A stretch of 8,031 bases of DNA from Acidobacteriaceae bacterium (GCA_019246575.1 JAFAQG010000223.1:1-8031), one strand, 5' to 3'. Shown: positions 1-6,436, counted from the first letter of the stretch. Program-made: numbers and translations. The notes: generated by a model from the sequence alone, not told the origin.

Positions 1-383
1 TGTGGCGTCATGGCGGCACGGTTCACGGACCTCAGCCGCGCAGCTACGAATACAAGCTCCCCCGCAAGATGATCCTGGGCGCACTGCGCTCGGCGCTTTC
101 CGCAAAGCTTCGCGACGGCGAATTGAAAGTTGTCCGCGCATTCGAACTCGCCGATCACAAGACCAAAAACATGGCCGGAGTATTACGCAAACTGGAAGTG
201 AAAAGGACCGCTCTGCTGGTCGAGGCTGGTGAGAACGTCAAGTTAACTCGCGCTTCACGCAATCTGCCGGGCGTGAAACTTGTTCCAACCAAGGATGTGA
301 ACGTGTACGATCTGCTCGCACACCAGCAGGTGTTGCTGAGCGAGACGGCTGCTCACAAGCTTTCGGAGGCGCTCGCAAAATGA
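1..383 (+). CDS. rplD: 50S ribosomal protein L4, 3' part (5' end outside window)
   Basis: L4 binds 23S rRNA and sends an extended loop into the peptide exit tunnel. Only the C-terminal 126 residues are present, read from base 3. The window opens inside that loop with WRHGGTVHGPQPRSYEYKLP, matching the W-R-x-G-G region of bacterial L4. It is followed by the KMILGALRSALSAKL helix, the ELKVV strand and the TKDVNVYDLLAHQQVLLSE C-terminal region. The first ATG in this frame (base 69) is internal, because the homology runs upstream of it to the window edge. The TGA stop overlaps the rplW ATG as ATGA, so the two are probably translationally coupled. In gammaproteobacteria L4 also represses its own operon through the S10 leader; that leader is not in this window, so regulation cannot be judged. 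Confidence 0.97.
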   Translation, partial: WRHGGTVHGPQPRSYEYKLPRKMILGALRSALSAKLRDGELKVVRAFELADHKTKNMAGVLRKLEVKRTALLVEAGENVKLTRASRNLPGVKLVPTKDVNVYDLLAHQQVLLSETAAHKLSEALAK

Positions 384-667
384 ACGTTTACGATGTGATC
401 CGGCGTCCCCTCATCACAGAGAAGGGCCATGCTAAGCGCGAAGGCGAAGCAACGCTCTGCTTCGAAGTTCATCCGGACGCAAACAAGATTCAGATTAAGC
501 AGGCCGTTGAGACAGTCTTTCGCGTAAAGGTCGCGGACGTTCGCACCAGTTGCTATGCCGGCAAGCTGCGCCGGCGCGGGCGCTTCACCGGTTACGCGTC
601 CGATTGGAAAAAGGCGTACGTTCGCCTGAAACCCGGGCAGAAGGTGCCCGAATACGCGGACATTTAG
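380..667 (+). CDS. rplW: 50S ribosomal protein L23
   Basis: L23 sits at the mouth of the peptide exit tunnel, where trigger factor and SRP dock. The 95-residue product has the usual length. It shows the RPLITEK N-terminal motif, the helix KIQIKQAVETVFRVKVADV and the basic hairpin GKLRRRGRFTGYASDWKKAYV near residues 61-81. Glu14 in the TEK motif aligns with E. coli Glu18, the known trigger-factor contact (alignment by eye). The start overlaps the rplD stop by four bases (ATGA), with a Shine-Dalgarno TCGGAGG about ten bases upstream inside rplD. It lies between rplD and rplB as in nearly all bacteria. Nothing is odd about the sequence. Confidence 0.97.
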   Translation: MNVYDVIRRPLITEKGHAKREGEATLCFEVHPDANKIQIKQAVETVFRVKVADVRTSCYAGKLRRRGRFTGYASDWKKAYVRLKPGQKVPEYADI

Positions 668-680
668 AGAGGAATAGCCG

Positions 681-1511
681 ATGCCGATCAAGAGTTTTCG
701 CCCAGTTACGCCGACGCGGCGCTTCCAGACTTATCTCACGCGCGAGGATATTACCAAGGACAGGCCGGAGAAGTCGCTCGTCGAAGGCAAGAGGCGCACG
801 GGTGGACGCAACGCTGAGGGGCTGATCTCGGTTCGGTTCCGCGGCGGCGGCGCAAAGAAAGCCTATCGCGTCATCGACTTCAAGCGCGACAAATTCGGCG
901 TGAACGCGAAAGTTGCGGCCATTGAATACGACCCGAATCGCTCGGCGCGCATCGCCCTGCTGCACTATGCAGATGGCGAGAAGCGCTACATCATCTGCCC
1001 CGTGGGTCTCGAAGTAGGCCGGACCGTCAACTCCGGACCCGATGCCGACATTCTGGTGGGCAATGCACTTCCCCTCAAAAACATCCCGGCGGGAACGGTG
1101 GTGCACAACATCGAACTGAGACCCGGCAAAGGCGGCCAGATGGCGCGTTCTGCGGGAGCGCAGGCGCAACTGGTATCGAAAGAAGCCGGCATCGCGCTAT
1201 TGAAGTTGCCGTCGGGCGAGGTTCGCAAGGTGCAGCTCGAATGCATGGCAACGGTCGGGCAGGTCGGCAACGTCGAGCACGAAAACGTGTCGCTGGGGAA
1301 AGCGGGCCGCAAGCGCTGGCTCGGCAAGCGGCCGCATAATCGGGGCGTCTCGATGAATCCGGTCGATCACCCGCACGGCGGCGGCGAAGGCAAAACTTCG
1401 GGCGGACGTCATCCCGTCACTCCCTGGGGCCAGCCCACGCGCGGCTTCAAAACCAGAAACAACAAACGCACGAATCGGTGGATCGTAACGCGAAAGGCGA
1501 AGAAGCGCTAA
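681..1511 (+). CDS. rplB: 50S ribosomal protein L2
   Basis: L2 is one of the most conserved primary 23S rRNA binders. It is needed for subunit association and for the peptidyl-transferase centre. The 276-residue product matches the family length (about 273-277). The N-terminal domain contains [25 protein letters not shown] in two blocks, then the OB-fold and SH3-like central parts. The C-terminal signature is [13 protein letters not shown] followed by [14 protein letters not shown], and the protein ends in a basic IVTRKAKKR tail. His230 in the VDHPHGG motif corresponds to the functionally important E. coli His229. The Shine-Dalgarno GAGAGGA lies seven bases before the ATG and overlaps the rplW stop. 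The gap to rplW is 13 bases and to rpsS 12 bases. Confidence 0.98.
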   Translation: MPIKSFRPVTPTRRFQTYLTREDITKDRPEKSLVEGKRRTGGRNAEGLISVRFRGGGAKKAYRVIDFKRDKFGVNAKVAAIEYDPNRSARIALLHYADGEKRYIICPVGLEVGRTVNSGPDADILVGNALPLKNIPAGTVVHNIELRPGKGGQMARSAGAQAQLVSKEAGIALLKLPSGEVRKVQLECMATVGQVGNVEHENVSLGKAGRKRWLGKRPHNRGVSMNPVDHPHGGGEGKTSGGRHPVTPWGQPTRGFKTRNNKRTNRWIVTRKAKKR

Positions 1512-1523
1512 GCACGGAAGACA

Positions 1524-1807
<284 letters not shown>

Positions 1808-1808
<1 letters not shown>

Positions 1809-2176
1809 TGGCAGCGGCAGACAGTATCGTGAAAGCGGAAGCGCGCTATGTTCGCGTATCGGCGCAGAAAGCACGGCTGGTGGTCGACATGATCCGCGGG
1901 CAGCAGGCAGGCGATGCCATCAACATTCTCGGCGCCACCAATAAGCGCATCGCGGGCGCAGTCGAAAAGGTGCTCCGGTCGGCCATCGCAAACGCCGAGA
2001 ACAAGTCGCAGGACGTCGATGTGGACCGGCTTTACGTATCGGAAGCATACGTCAACGAAGGTCCGCGGATGAAACGCATCCGCCCGGCGCCGATGGGCCG
2101 CGCATACCGCTATCAGCGGCGGATGTCGCATATCGTTGTCAAGCTGGGCGAGAAGCCGGAACAGGAAGAGGAGTAA
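1808..2176 (+). CDS. rplV: 50S ribosomal protein L22
   Basis: L22 binds all domains of 23S rRNA, and its long beta-hairpin lines the exit-tunnel constriction opposite L4. The 122-residue product includes the conserved [20 protein letters not shown] helix-forming start. The hairpin [21 protein letters not shown], roughly residues 83-103, is followed by [17 protein letters not shown] stands where E. coli has GRADRILKR; I know this as a common variant outside Proteobacteria. A short acidic tail (EKPEQEEE) ends the protein. The start overlaps the rpsS stop by one base. The acidic tail also supplies AGGAAGAGGAG, which serves as the Shine-Dalgarno of rpsC just downstream. Confidence 0.98.
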
Positions 2177-2180
2177 CGCG

Positions 2181-3098
2181 GTGGGTCAGAAGGTACATCC
2201 ATACGGGTTCCGCTTAGGCGTCACCAAAACGTGGGGCTCGCGCTGGTTCGCAAAGCAGGACTATTCGAAGCTGTTGCATGAAGATCTCGAGCTGCGCGAA
2301 TCGTTGCAGAGCCGGTTGAAGGCGGCAGGCATCAGCTCGATCGAGGTCGATCGTCCCGGCAACAAGCTCCGCATCACCATACGCACATCGCGGCCCGGCA
2401 TCATCATCGGGCGCAAAGGCGCCGAAATCGAAAAACTCAAGAGCGACTTGGCCAAGAAAACCAAGCGCGAAGTCTTCATCGATATCCAGGAAGTACACCG
2501 GCCGGAGCTCGATGCGCAATTAGTCTCCGAATCCATTGCATTGCAGCTGGAAAAGCGCGTTGCGTTTCGCCGTGCGATGCGTAAGGCGGTCGATTCGGCG
2601 TTGCGATTCGGTTGCAAAGGCATTAAGGTCCGCGTCTCCGGCCGCCTGAACGGCGCAGAAATCGCGCGCAGCGAGTGGTACCTGCAGGGCCAGCTTCCGC
2701 TGCACACATTGCGAGCCGATATCGATTACGGCTTCAGCGAAGCTCAAACCACATACGGCGTCATCGGAGTCAAGGTTTGGATCTATAAGGGCGAAGTGCT
2801 CGATGGCGGTAGCCGCCGCAATTCGCTGCGCAACGAGGAACCACGACGCCGTCGCCGCGACGACCGCGACCGCGAGCGTCCGGAGCGAAGACTTCCGTCC
2901 CAAACCCCGACAGCCGCAGTCGAACACGGCCCGGTGATACAGCAGGCCCCGAGCGAGATGCCGAAGCCGGCGACAGCGCCCGTCGTTCCACCGCTCGCAA
3001 CCCATGCAACCCCGGCCTGGAAACAGGAGCAACGTCATCCTGCTGCAGAGCGAACTACCGACGCAAGCGCGAACCACAACGAAGGAACGAAGGAGTAA
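2181..3098 (+). CDS. rpsC: 30S ribosomal protein S3 with long C-terminal tail
   Basis: S3 lies at the mRNA entry channel of the 30S subunit and takes part in the ribosomal mRNA helicase activity. I chose the GTG at 2181 because it gives the canonical (M)[13 protein letters not shown]-terminus and has AGGAAGAGGAG just upstream. An in-frame ATG at 2136 lies inside rplV and would add 15 unrelated residues. The KH domain has the GxxG loop GRKG at residues 77-80. Arg130, Arg131 and Arg134 align with E. coli Arg131/Arg132/Lys135, the helicase residues. The conserved core ends near residue 207 (VWIYKGEVL). After it comes a tail of about 98 residues: an Arg/Asp/Glu-rich block at 212-237, then Pro/Ala/Thr-rich sequence to residue 305. 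E. coli S3 is 233 residues, so this tail is about 70 longer and is probably disordered. Confidence 0.97.
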   Translation: MGQKVHPYGFRLGVTKTWGSRWFAKQDYSKLLHEDLELRESLQSRLKAAGISSIEVDRPGNKLRITIRTSRPGIIIGRKGAEIEKLKSDLAKKTKREVFIDIQEVHRPELDAQLVSESIALQLEKRVAFRRAMRKAVDSALRFGCKGIKVRVSGRLNGAEIARSEWYLQGQLPLHTLRADIDYGFSEAQTTYGVIGVKVWIYKGEVLDGGSRRNSLRNEEPRRRRRDDRDRERPERRLPSQTPTAAVEHGPVIQQAPSEMPKPATAPVVPPLATHATPAWKQEQRHPAAERTTDASANHNEGTKE

Positions 3099-3129
3099 GG
3101 ATCGAGTTCGCTCCTAGGGAGAATACGCT

Positions 3130-3564
3130 ATGTTGATGCCCAAGAAGGTCAAGTTTCGCAAACAGCAGCGCGGCCGCATGACAGGCAAAGCGTGGCGCGG
3201 TTCCGAGCTCTCGTTTGGCGACTTCGGTTTGAAGGCGCTCAGTTGCGGCTGGGTCAGCAATCGACAGATCGAAGCCGCGCGTATCGCCATGACCCGCTTT
3301 ATCAAGCGTGGCGGCAAGGTTTGGATTCGTGTCTTTCCGGACAAGCCCATCACCAAGAAGCCGCCCGAGACTCGTATGGGAAAGGGTAAAGGCAATCCGG
3401 AAGCTTGGGTGGCGGTCGTCAAGCCCGGCAAGGTGTTGTTCGAGATGGAAGGTGTTGCGCCCGAGGTTGCATCGGAGGCCATGCGGCTCGCCGCGATGAA
3501 GCTTTCCGTTCCGACGAAATTCGTCGCGAGAACGCAGCCGGGCGAAATCGCGAAGGCAGGATAA
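3130..3564 (+). CDS. rplP: 50S ribosomal protein L16
   Basis: L16 organises 23S rRNA at the A-tRNA elbow site and is needed for peptidyl transfer. The 144-residue product begins [19 protein letters not shown], the canonical bacterial start. It contains [31 protein letters not shown] and [17 protein letters not shown]. Arg82 in the TRMGKGKG motif aligns with E. coli Arg81, the residue hydroxylated by a JmjC-type oxygenase in that species; whether it is modified here is unknown. The C-terminus runs about ten residues past the E. coli end. AGGGAG lies eight bases upstream of the ATG. The 31-base gap after rpsC is the second largest in the window. Confidence 0.98.
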   Translation: MLMPKKVKFRKQQRGRMTGKAWRGSELSFGDFGLKALSCGWVSNRQIEAARIAMTRFIKRGGKVWIRVFPDKPITKKPPETRMGKGKGNPEAWVAVVKPGKVLFEMEGVAPEVASEAMRLAAMKLSVPTKFVARTQPGEIAKAG

Positions 3565-3573
3565 GGCGAGAGC

Positions 3574-3813
3574 ATGAGAGCACAGAAGTATCACGATACC
3601 GACATGGCGGACCTCGAACGTCAGGTTCAAGACTCTCAGGAACAACTGTTCCGGCTGCGCTTTCAGATGGGCATGGGGCAGCTCGAGGGTCTCAAGAAAT
3701 ACCGCGCCTTGCGAAAAGACCGGGCTCGCATGTTAACGGTGCTGAATGCAAGACGCGCGGCCGGCGAAGTGGCCGCTCCGGCGAAGCCGGCCGACAAGAA
3801 ACGCAAAAAGTAA
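3574..3813 (+). CDS. rpmC: 50S ribosomal protein L29
   Basis: L29 is a small two-helix protein next to L23 at the exit-tunnel mouth. The 79-residue product shows the family pattern: an acidic first helix ([20 protein letters not shown]), the turn with [20 protein letters not shown], then a second helix ending near residue 64. The rest is a short Ala/Pro/Lys tail, [15 protein letters not shown], making it some 10-15 residues longer than the usual 63-68. A Shine-Dalgarno-like AAGGCGAG overlaps the rplP stop. Position between rplP and rpsQ is the standard one. Identification rests on both the fold pattern and the context. Confidence 0.95.
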   Translation: MRAQKYHDTDMADLERQVQDSQEQLFRLRFQMGMGQLEGLKKYRALRKDRARMLTVLNARRAAGEVAAPAKPADKKRKK

Positions 3814-3822
3814 GGATTCGAA

Positions 3823-4293
3823 ATGGCGGCAGCAGAGCAAGGTACACAAAAGGCCGGGCACAAGAACGAGAAAGTAGGCGAGGTCGTCTCGACCAAGATG
3901 GCCAAGACCATCGTCGTCGAGGTTACGCGCCGTGTCGCTCACCCGGTGTACAAGCGAATCGTCAGCAAGCGCAAGAAATTCTATGCGCATGACGAGCAGC
4001 AGACGGCACAGGTCGGCGATGTCGTTCGCATCATCGAATGCCGCCCGATTAGCCGTCTCAAGCGCTGGGAACTCCGCGACGTAATCCGCAAAGCCGTGCA
4101 GGTCGGTGTGGAGCATCCCGCCCTTGCCCAGAGCGCCGATACCCGCGAGAAGAAGACCGTGAAGCAGAGGCCGGAAGCAAAAGGCCAGAAGCCAGAAGTC
4201 GGAAGCCTGAAGGAAGAAGCCGGCGCTCGGAAACCGGAAGCAAGAGGCCAACAGCCGGAAGCAAAGAAGCCCGAAGCCCGAGGCCGGAAGTAA
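3823..4293 (+). CDS. rpsQ: 30S ribosomal protein S17 with repeat-derived C-terminal extension
   Basis: S17 is an OB-fold protein that binds helix 11 of 16S rRNA early in 30S assembly. The core, roughly residues 17-92, is clear: [55 protein letters not shown] and RDVIRKAV. It has about a dozen more N-terminal residues than E. coli S17. The start is supported by AAGGA six bases upstream. The protein is 156 residues against the usual 80-105. After the core comes a linker (93-116) and then six degenerate heptapeptides at 117-156, including [28 protein letters not shown] and PEARGRK. These derive from a decayed seven-base DNA repeat. The tail is basic and probably disordered. I infer it arose when a repeat at the S10/spc boundary became coding. 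There are 18 bases before rplN. Confidence 0.95.
   Translation: MAAAEQGTQKAGHKNEKVGEVVSTKMAKTIVVEVTRRVAHPVYKRIVSKRKKFYAHDEQQTAQVGDVVRIIECRPISRLKRWELRDVIRKAVQVGVEHPALAQSADTREKKTVKQRPEAKGQKPEVGSLKEEAGARKPEARGQQPEAKKPEARGRK
4171..4290. repeat. Degenerate heptanucleotide tandem array, unit CCGGAAG
   Basis: CCGGAAG or one-mismatch versions recur in a seven-base register: at 4171, 4185, 4192, 4199, 4206 and 4234, then 4255. After a one-base phase slip they continue at 4270 and 4284. Exact CCGGAAGC stands at 4171, 4234 and 4255. Intermediate units are more decayed. Because seven is not a multiple of three, the array passes through all three frames and encodes a heptapeptide per 21 bases (ideal PEAGSRK). 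The ideal unit has no stop in this strand. The array forms the whole end of rpsQ and stops at its TAA. A weaker match (GCGGAGA at 4298) reaches the rplN Shine-Dalgarno region. Confidence 0.85.
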
Positions 4294-4311
4294 GAGAGCG
4301 GAGAAGACCAA

Positions 4312-4680
4312 ATGATTGGGATGCGAACCATTCTCGAGGTCGCCGATAATAGCGGCGCGCGCAAGTTGCAGTGCATCTTGCCCCGCGGCGGCGATCTCGG
4401 ACTTCGCGCAGGTTTGGGCGATGTCATCACCGCAAGCGTAAAGGAAGCTGCGCCCGATTCCAATATCAAAAAAGGCAAGGTGGTCCGCTGCGTTGTGGTT
4501 CGGATGCGCAAAGAAACGCGCCGTAAAGATGGAACCTACATCCGCTTCGATTCAAATGCAGCCGTGCTGATCAACGAAGTCGGCGAGCCGATCGGGACCC
4601 GCGTCTTCGGCCCGGTTGCTCGTGAGCTCCGCGATAAGCGGTTTATGAAAATTGTGTCGCTTGCCCCGGAGGTGATCTAG
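4312..4680 (+). CDS. rplN: 50S ribosomal protein L14
   Basis: L14 binds 23S rRNA and forms an intersubunit bridge; it is also the docking site of the silencing factor RsfS. The 122-residue product has exactly the usual length. It begins [22 protein letters not shown] and contains [38 protein letters not shown] and [20 protein letters not shown], ending in the canonical SLAPEVI. GGAG eight bases before the ATG is a fair Shine-Dalgarno. This is the first gene of the classical spc operon, yet it starts only 18 bases after rpsQ with no visible promoter. Its last codons double as the Shine-Dalgarno of rplX. Confidence 0.98.
   Translation: MIGMRTILEVADNSGARKLQCILPRGGDLGLRAGLGDVITASVKEAAPDSNIKKGKVVRCVVVRMRKETRRKDGTYIRFDSNAAVLINEVGEPIGTRVFGPVARELRDKRFMKIVSLAPEVI
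4668..4677 (+). promoter_or_regulatory. Ten-base Shine-Dalgarno for rplX, inside rplN
   Basis: GGAGGTGATC is perfectly complementary to the conserved 3' end of bacterial 16S rRNA (GATCACCTCC). The AGG core is nine bases from the rplX ATG at 4682. It encodes the last residues of L14 (E-V-I, using the final G of the Pro codon), so the same bases serve both purposes. Confidence 0.8.
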
Positions 4681-4681
4681 C

Positions 4682-5065
4682 ATGTCAAAGATCGCATACC
4701 AGCGCCGCCAGGAGAAAGGCGAGCAGAAACCGCTCCGGATCAAAATCAAGAAGAACGATCTGGTCAGAGTGATCGCCGGCCGCGATAAAGGCAAAACCGG
4801 CAAAGTGCTCGAAATCGACAAGTTCAACCGCAAGGTGACGGTCGAGGGAGTCATGGTCGTAAAGCGCCATACGCGCCCGAATCCGTCCAAGCAAATCAAG
4901 GGCGGGATCGCCGATAAACCGATGCCCATCGATGTGTCCAATGTGATGATCCTGACCGCGGGTGGCGTCCCGACACGGATCGGCTACAAACTCGAGACAA
5001 CGGGCGCGAGTACGCGCCGCGTCCGCATTGCTCGCAAGGGCGGCGAAACGCTGGATAGGAGATAG
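4682..5065 (+). CDS. rplX: 50S ribosomal protein L24
   Basis: L24 is an assembly initiator for the 50S subunit and lies near the tunnel exit. The 127-residue product has the KOW motif [18 protein letters not shown] at about residues 26-43. It is followed by [37 protein letters not shown] and a zinc-free C-terminal domain ending in [16 protein letters not shown]. coli L24 is 104 residues; most of the difference is an N-terminal stretch of about 20 residues ([17 protein letters not shown]) before the conserved IKKND start. The start is fixed by the perfect Shine-Dalgarno at 4668-4677 and sits one base after the rplN stop. Coupling to rplN is very likely. Confidence 0.97.
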   Translation: MSKIAYQRRQEKGEQKPLRIKIKKNDLVRVIAGRDKGKTGKVLEIDKFNRKVTVEGVMVVKRHTRPNPSKQIKGGIADKPMPIDVSNVMILTAGGVPTRIGYKLETTGASTRRVRIARKGGETLDRR

Positions 5066-5067
5066 TC

Positions 5068-5742
5068 ATGGCAAAAACAGATGCCAAGAAGCCCCAGCAG
5101 AATCAGCCACAGCCCAAGAAGGCAGACAAGAAAGCCAAAGGCGACCAGCAGGCTGCAACTGAAGCTGCCGGACCTGCGCGGCGTCCAAGCAGCGCCCATG
5201 CGAAGGCGCGCCTGCGAGAGCATTACCGAAACACGGTGGTTCCTGCTCTAACCAAAGAGTTCTCGTACCAGAATCCGATGGCCGTGCCGAAAATCGAAAA
5301 GGTCGCCATCAACATCGGGCTTGGTGAGGCAACCGGAAACAGCAAGCTCATGGACGGCGCGGTCAACGAGTTGGCGGCTATTGCGGGCCAGAAGCCGGTA
5401 GTGACAAAGGCGAAGAAATCGATCGCAGCCTTCAAACTTCGCGAGGGCATGTCCATAGGCTGCATGGTCACCTTACGAGGCGACCGGATGTACGAATTCC
5501 TCGACAGGTTGATGAACGTTGCGCTTCCGCGCGTCCGCGATTTCCGCGGGGTTTCACCCAAATCGTTCGATGGCCGGGGGAACTATACCCTCGGGTTGAA
5601 GGACCAGTTGATCTTCCCCGAGATCGATTACAACAAGGTGGAAAAAACGAAGGGCATGAACATTTCGATCACAACCAGCGCGCGGACCGATGCCGAAGGC
5701 CTCGCGTTGCTGCGCCACATGGGCATGCCGTTCCGGCAATAG
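5068..5742 (+). CDS. rplE: 50S ribosomal protein L5 with N-terminal extension
   Basis: L5 binds 5S rRNA with L18 and joins the central protuberance, contacting the 30S head. The core is unmistakable: [82 protein letters not shown] and [19 protein letters not shown]. The 224-residue product exceeds the usual 178-187. The excess is an N-terminal segment of about 44 residues rich in Lys, Gln, Pro and Ala, probably disordered. The long start is supported by AGGAG six bases before the ATG at 5068, two bases after the rplX stop. The next in-frame ATG (5278) would remove conserved core. The TAG stop is followed by ATTTTC and then the rpsN ATG, in the same frame. Confidence 0.97.
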   Translation: MAKTDAKKPQQNQPQPKKADKKAKGDQQAATEAAGPARRPSSAHAKARLREHYRNTVVPALTKEFSYQNPMAVPKIEKVAINIGLGEATGNSKLMDGAVNELAAIAGQKPVVTKAKKSIAAFKLREGMSIGCMVTLRGDRMYEFLDRLMNVALPRVRDFRGVSPKSFDGRGNYTLGLKDQLIFPEIDYNKVEKTKGMNISITTSARTDAEGLALLRHMGMPFRQ

Positions 5743-5748
5743 ATTTTC

Positions 5749-5934
5749 ATGGCAACTACAGCAAAGATTGCGAAGGAACAAAAAACGCCAAAGTTCAAGG
5801 TACGCCTGCGGAACCGCTGCAAGAACTGCGGGCGTCCGCGAGGCTTTCTACGAAAATTCTCGCTGTGCCGTATCTGTTTCCGCAAGTTTGCGCTCGGGGG
5901 GCAGATTCCGGGAGTAACGAAAGCGAGTTGGTAA
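5749..5934 (+). CDS. rpsN: 30S ribosomal protein S14, zinc-binding (C+) type
   Basis: S14 assembles late into the 30S head beside S3 and S10. This 61-residue protein is the short zinc-ribbon form (often called type Z), as opposed to the roughly 100-residue E. coli form. The ligands are Cys24, Cys27, Cys40 and Cys43 in CKNCGRP and LCRICF, spaced C-x2-C-x12-C-x2-C. It ends in the canonical [12 protein letters not shown]. No Shine-Dalgarno is visible in the 20 bases before the ATG, unlike nearly every neighbour. The start lies six bases after the rplE stop and in the same frame, so it is probably translated by ribosomes terminating on rplE. Confidence 0.97.
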   Translation: MATTAKIAKEQKTPKFKVRLRNRCKNCGRPRGFLRKFSLCRICFRKFALGGQIPGVTKASW

Positions 5935-6022
5935 GGAGCCGCGCGGTGAAACGAAAAACGGAGCCGCGCGCGTAAGCAAGCGGTTAAACGCTCCAACAAT
6001 GAAAGGTGCTGAAGATAACTGA
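5935..6022 (+). other. rpsN-rpsH intergenic segment with direct repeat and GC stem
   Basis: This 88-base gap is the largest non-coding stretch in the window. GGAGCCGCGCG occurs at 5935-5945 and again at 5960-5970. Because the repeat core is self-complementary, CGCGCGG (5940-5946) can pair with CCGCGCG (5964-5970) as a seven-base, all-GC stem with a 17-base loop. No T-run follows, so it is not a standard intrinsic terminator. Two tiny ORFs are present. One is GTG at 5946, nine codons (V/M-KRKTEPRA), with AGGAG upstream. The other is ATG at 5999, seven codons (MKGAEDN), ending in a TGA that abuts the rpsH ATG. Whether either is translated is unknown. No convincing promoter is seen. Confidence 0.5.
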
Positions 6023-6418
6023 ATGACAGCAGACCCCATTGCCGATATGTTGACGCGCATACGCAACGCGCTGATTGCACGTCACCCGAAAGTGGACGTG
6101 CCGGCGTCGCGGCTGAAGAACGAAATCGCGCGCATCCTCAAAGAGGAGGGCTACGTTCTCAATTACAAGCTGACCGAAGAGGGCTCGAAGAAGTACATTC
6201 GTTTGTATCTGAAGTACACGCCTTCCAATTTGCCCGTGATCTCGCGAATCGAGCGCGTGTCGCGCCCCGGCTGCCGGGTATATGTCGGCAGCAAGGAAAT
6301 TCCGCGCATTCTGGGTGGTCTGGGCATCAACATCCTGACCACTCCTAAGGGCGTCATGACCGGCCTTGCCGCACGAAAGGAAGGCGTCGGCGGGGAAGTA
6401 CTGTGTCAGATCTGGTAA
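6023..6418 (+). CDS. rpsH: 30S ribosomal protein S8
   Basis: S8 binds the central domain of 16S rRNA (helix 21) and is essential for platform assembly. In E. coli it also represses spc translation by binding mRNA near the rplE start. The 131-residue product has the usual length. It starts MTADPIADMLTRIRNALIAR and includes PASRLKNEIARILKEEGY, ISRIERVSRPGCRVYV and GLGINILTTPKGVMT, ending in the conserved EVLCQIW. The Shine-Dalgarno is poorly placed: AAAGGTG lies 14 bases before the ATG, with a weaker GAAG nearer. A seven-codon ORF ends directly at this start. I could not recognise an S8-like target at rplE, where the mRNA encodes the added L5 extension. Confidence 0.98.
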   Translation: MTADPIADMLTRIRNALIARHPKVDVPASRLKNEIARILKEEGYVLNYKLTEEGSKKYIRLYLKYTPSNLPVISRIERVSRPGCRVYVGSKEIPRILGGLGINILTTPKGVMTGLAARKEGVGGEVLCQIW

Positions 6419-6436
6419 GCCATCTAGAGGAATGCG

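Noticed and set aside
69..71. ATG at 69 as the start of a short gene
   Set aside because: L4 homology continues in frame upstream to the window edge, so this Met is internal to rplD.
585..1169. Minus-strand ORF of 194 codons
   Set aside because: It is antisense to rplW and rplB, which match their families along their full length. The composition is what reverse reading of GC-rich coding DNA gives, and no recognisable domain is seen.
2136..2180. Upstream ATG start for rpsC
   Set aside because: The added 15 residues come from rplV read out of frame and do not resemble S3; GTG at 2181 gives the canonical GQKVHP start with a good Shine-Dalgarno.
2520..3077. Minus-strand ORF of 185 codons
   Set aside because: It is antisense to the S3 core and tail. 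No plausible ribosome-binding site or domain is seen, and the plus strand is clearly coding.
3405..3992. Plus-strand ORF of 195 codons in another frame
   Set aside because: It runs across rplP, rpmC and rpsQ out of frame, is Arg/Gly/Ser-rich with no family resemblance, and is a shadow of three well-supported genes.
3733..4311. Minus-strand ORF of 192 codons with hydrophobic, membrane-like stretches
   Set aside because: It is the complement of rpsQ and the CCGGAAG array; the Leu/Phe/Ala/Ser-rich stretches are what the repeat reads as in reverse. The plus strand has a clear S17.
4294..4311. spc promoter between rpsQ and rplN
   Set aside because: The spacer is only 18 bases and purine-rich, with no recognisable -35/-10 pair; a promoter inside rpsQ cannot be excluded.
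5040..5220. S8-binding repressor site at the rplX-rplE junction, as in E. coli
   Set aside because: I could not pick out the helix-21-like fold by eye, and the region is taken up by the novel L5 extension; covariance-model scanning would be needed.
5939..5972. Intrinsic terminator after rpsN
   Set aside because: A GC stem is possible, but no T-run follows and essential spc genes continue directly downstream.
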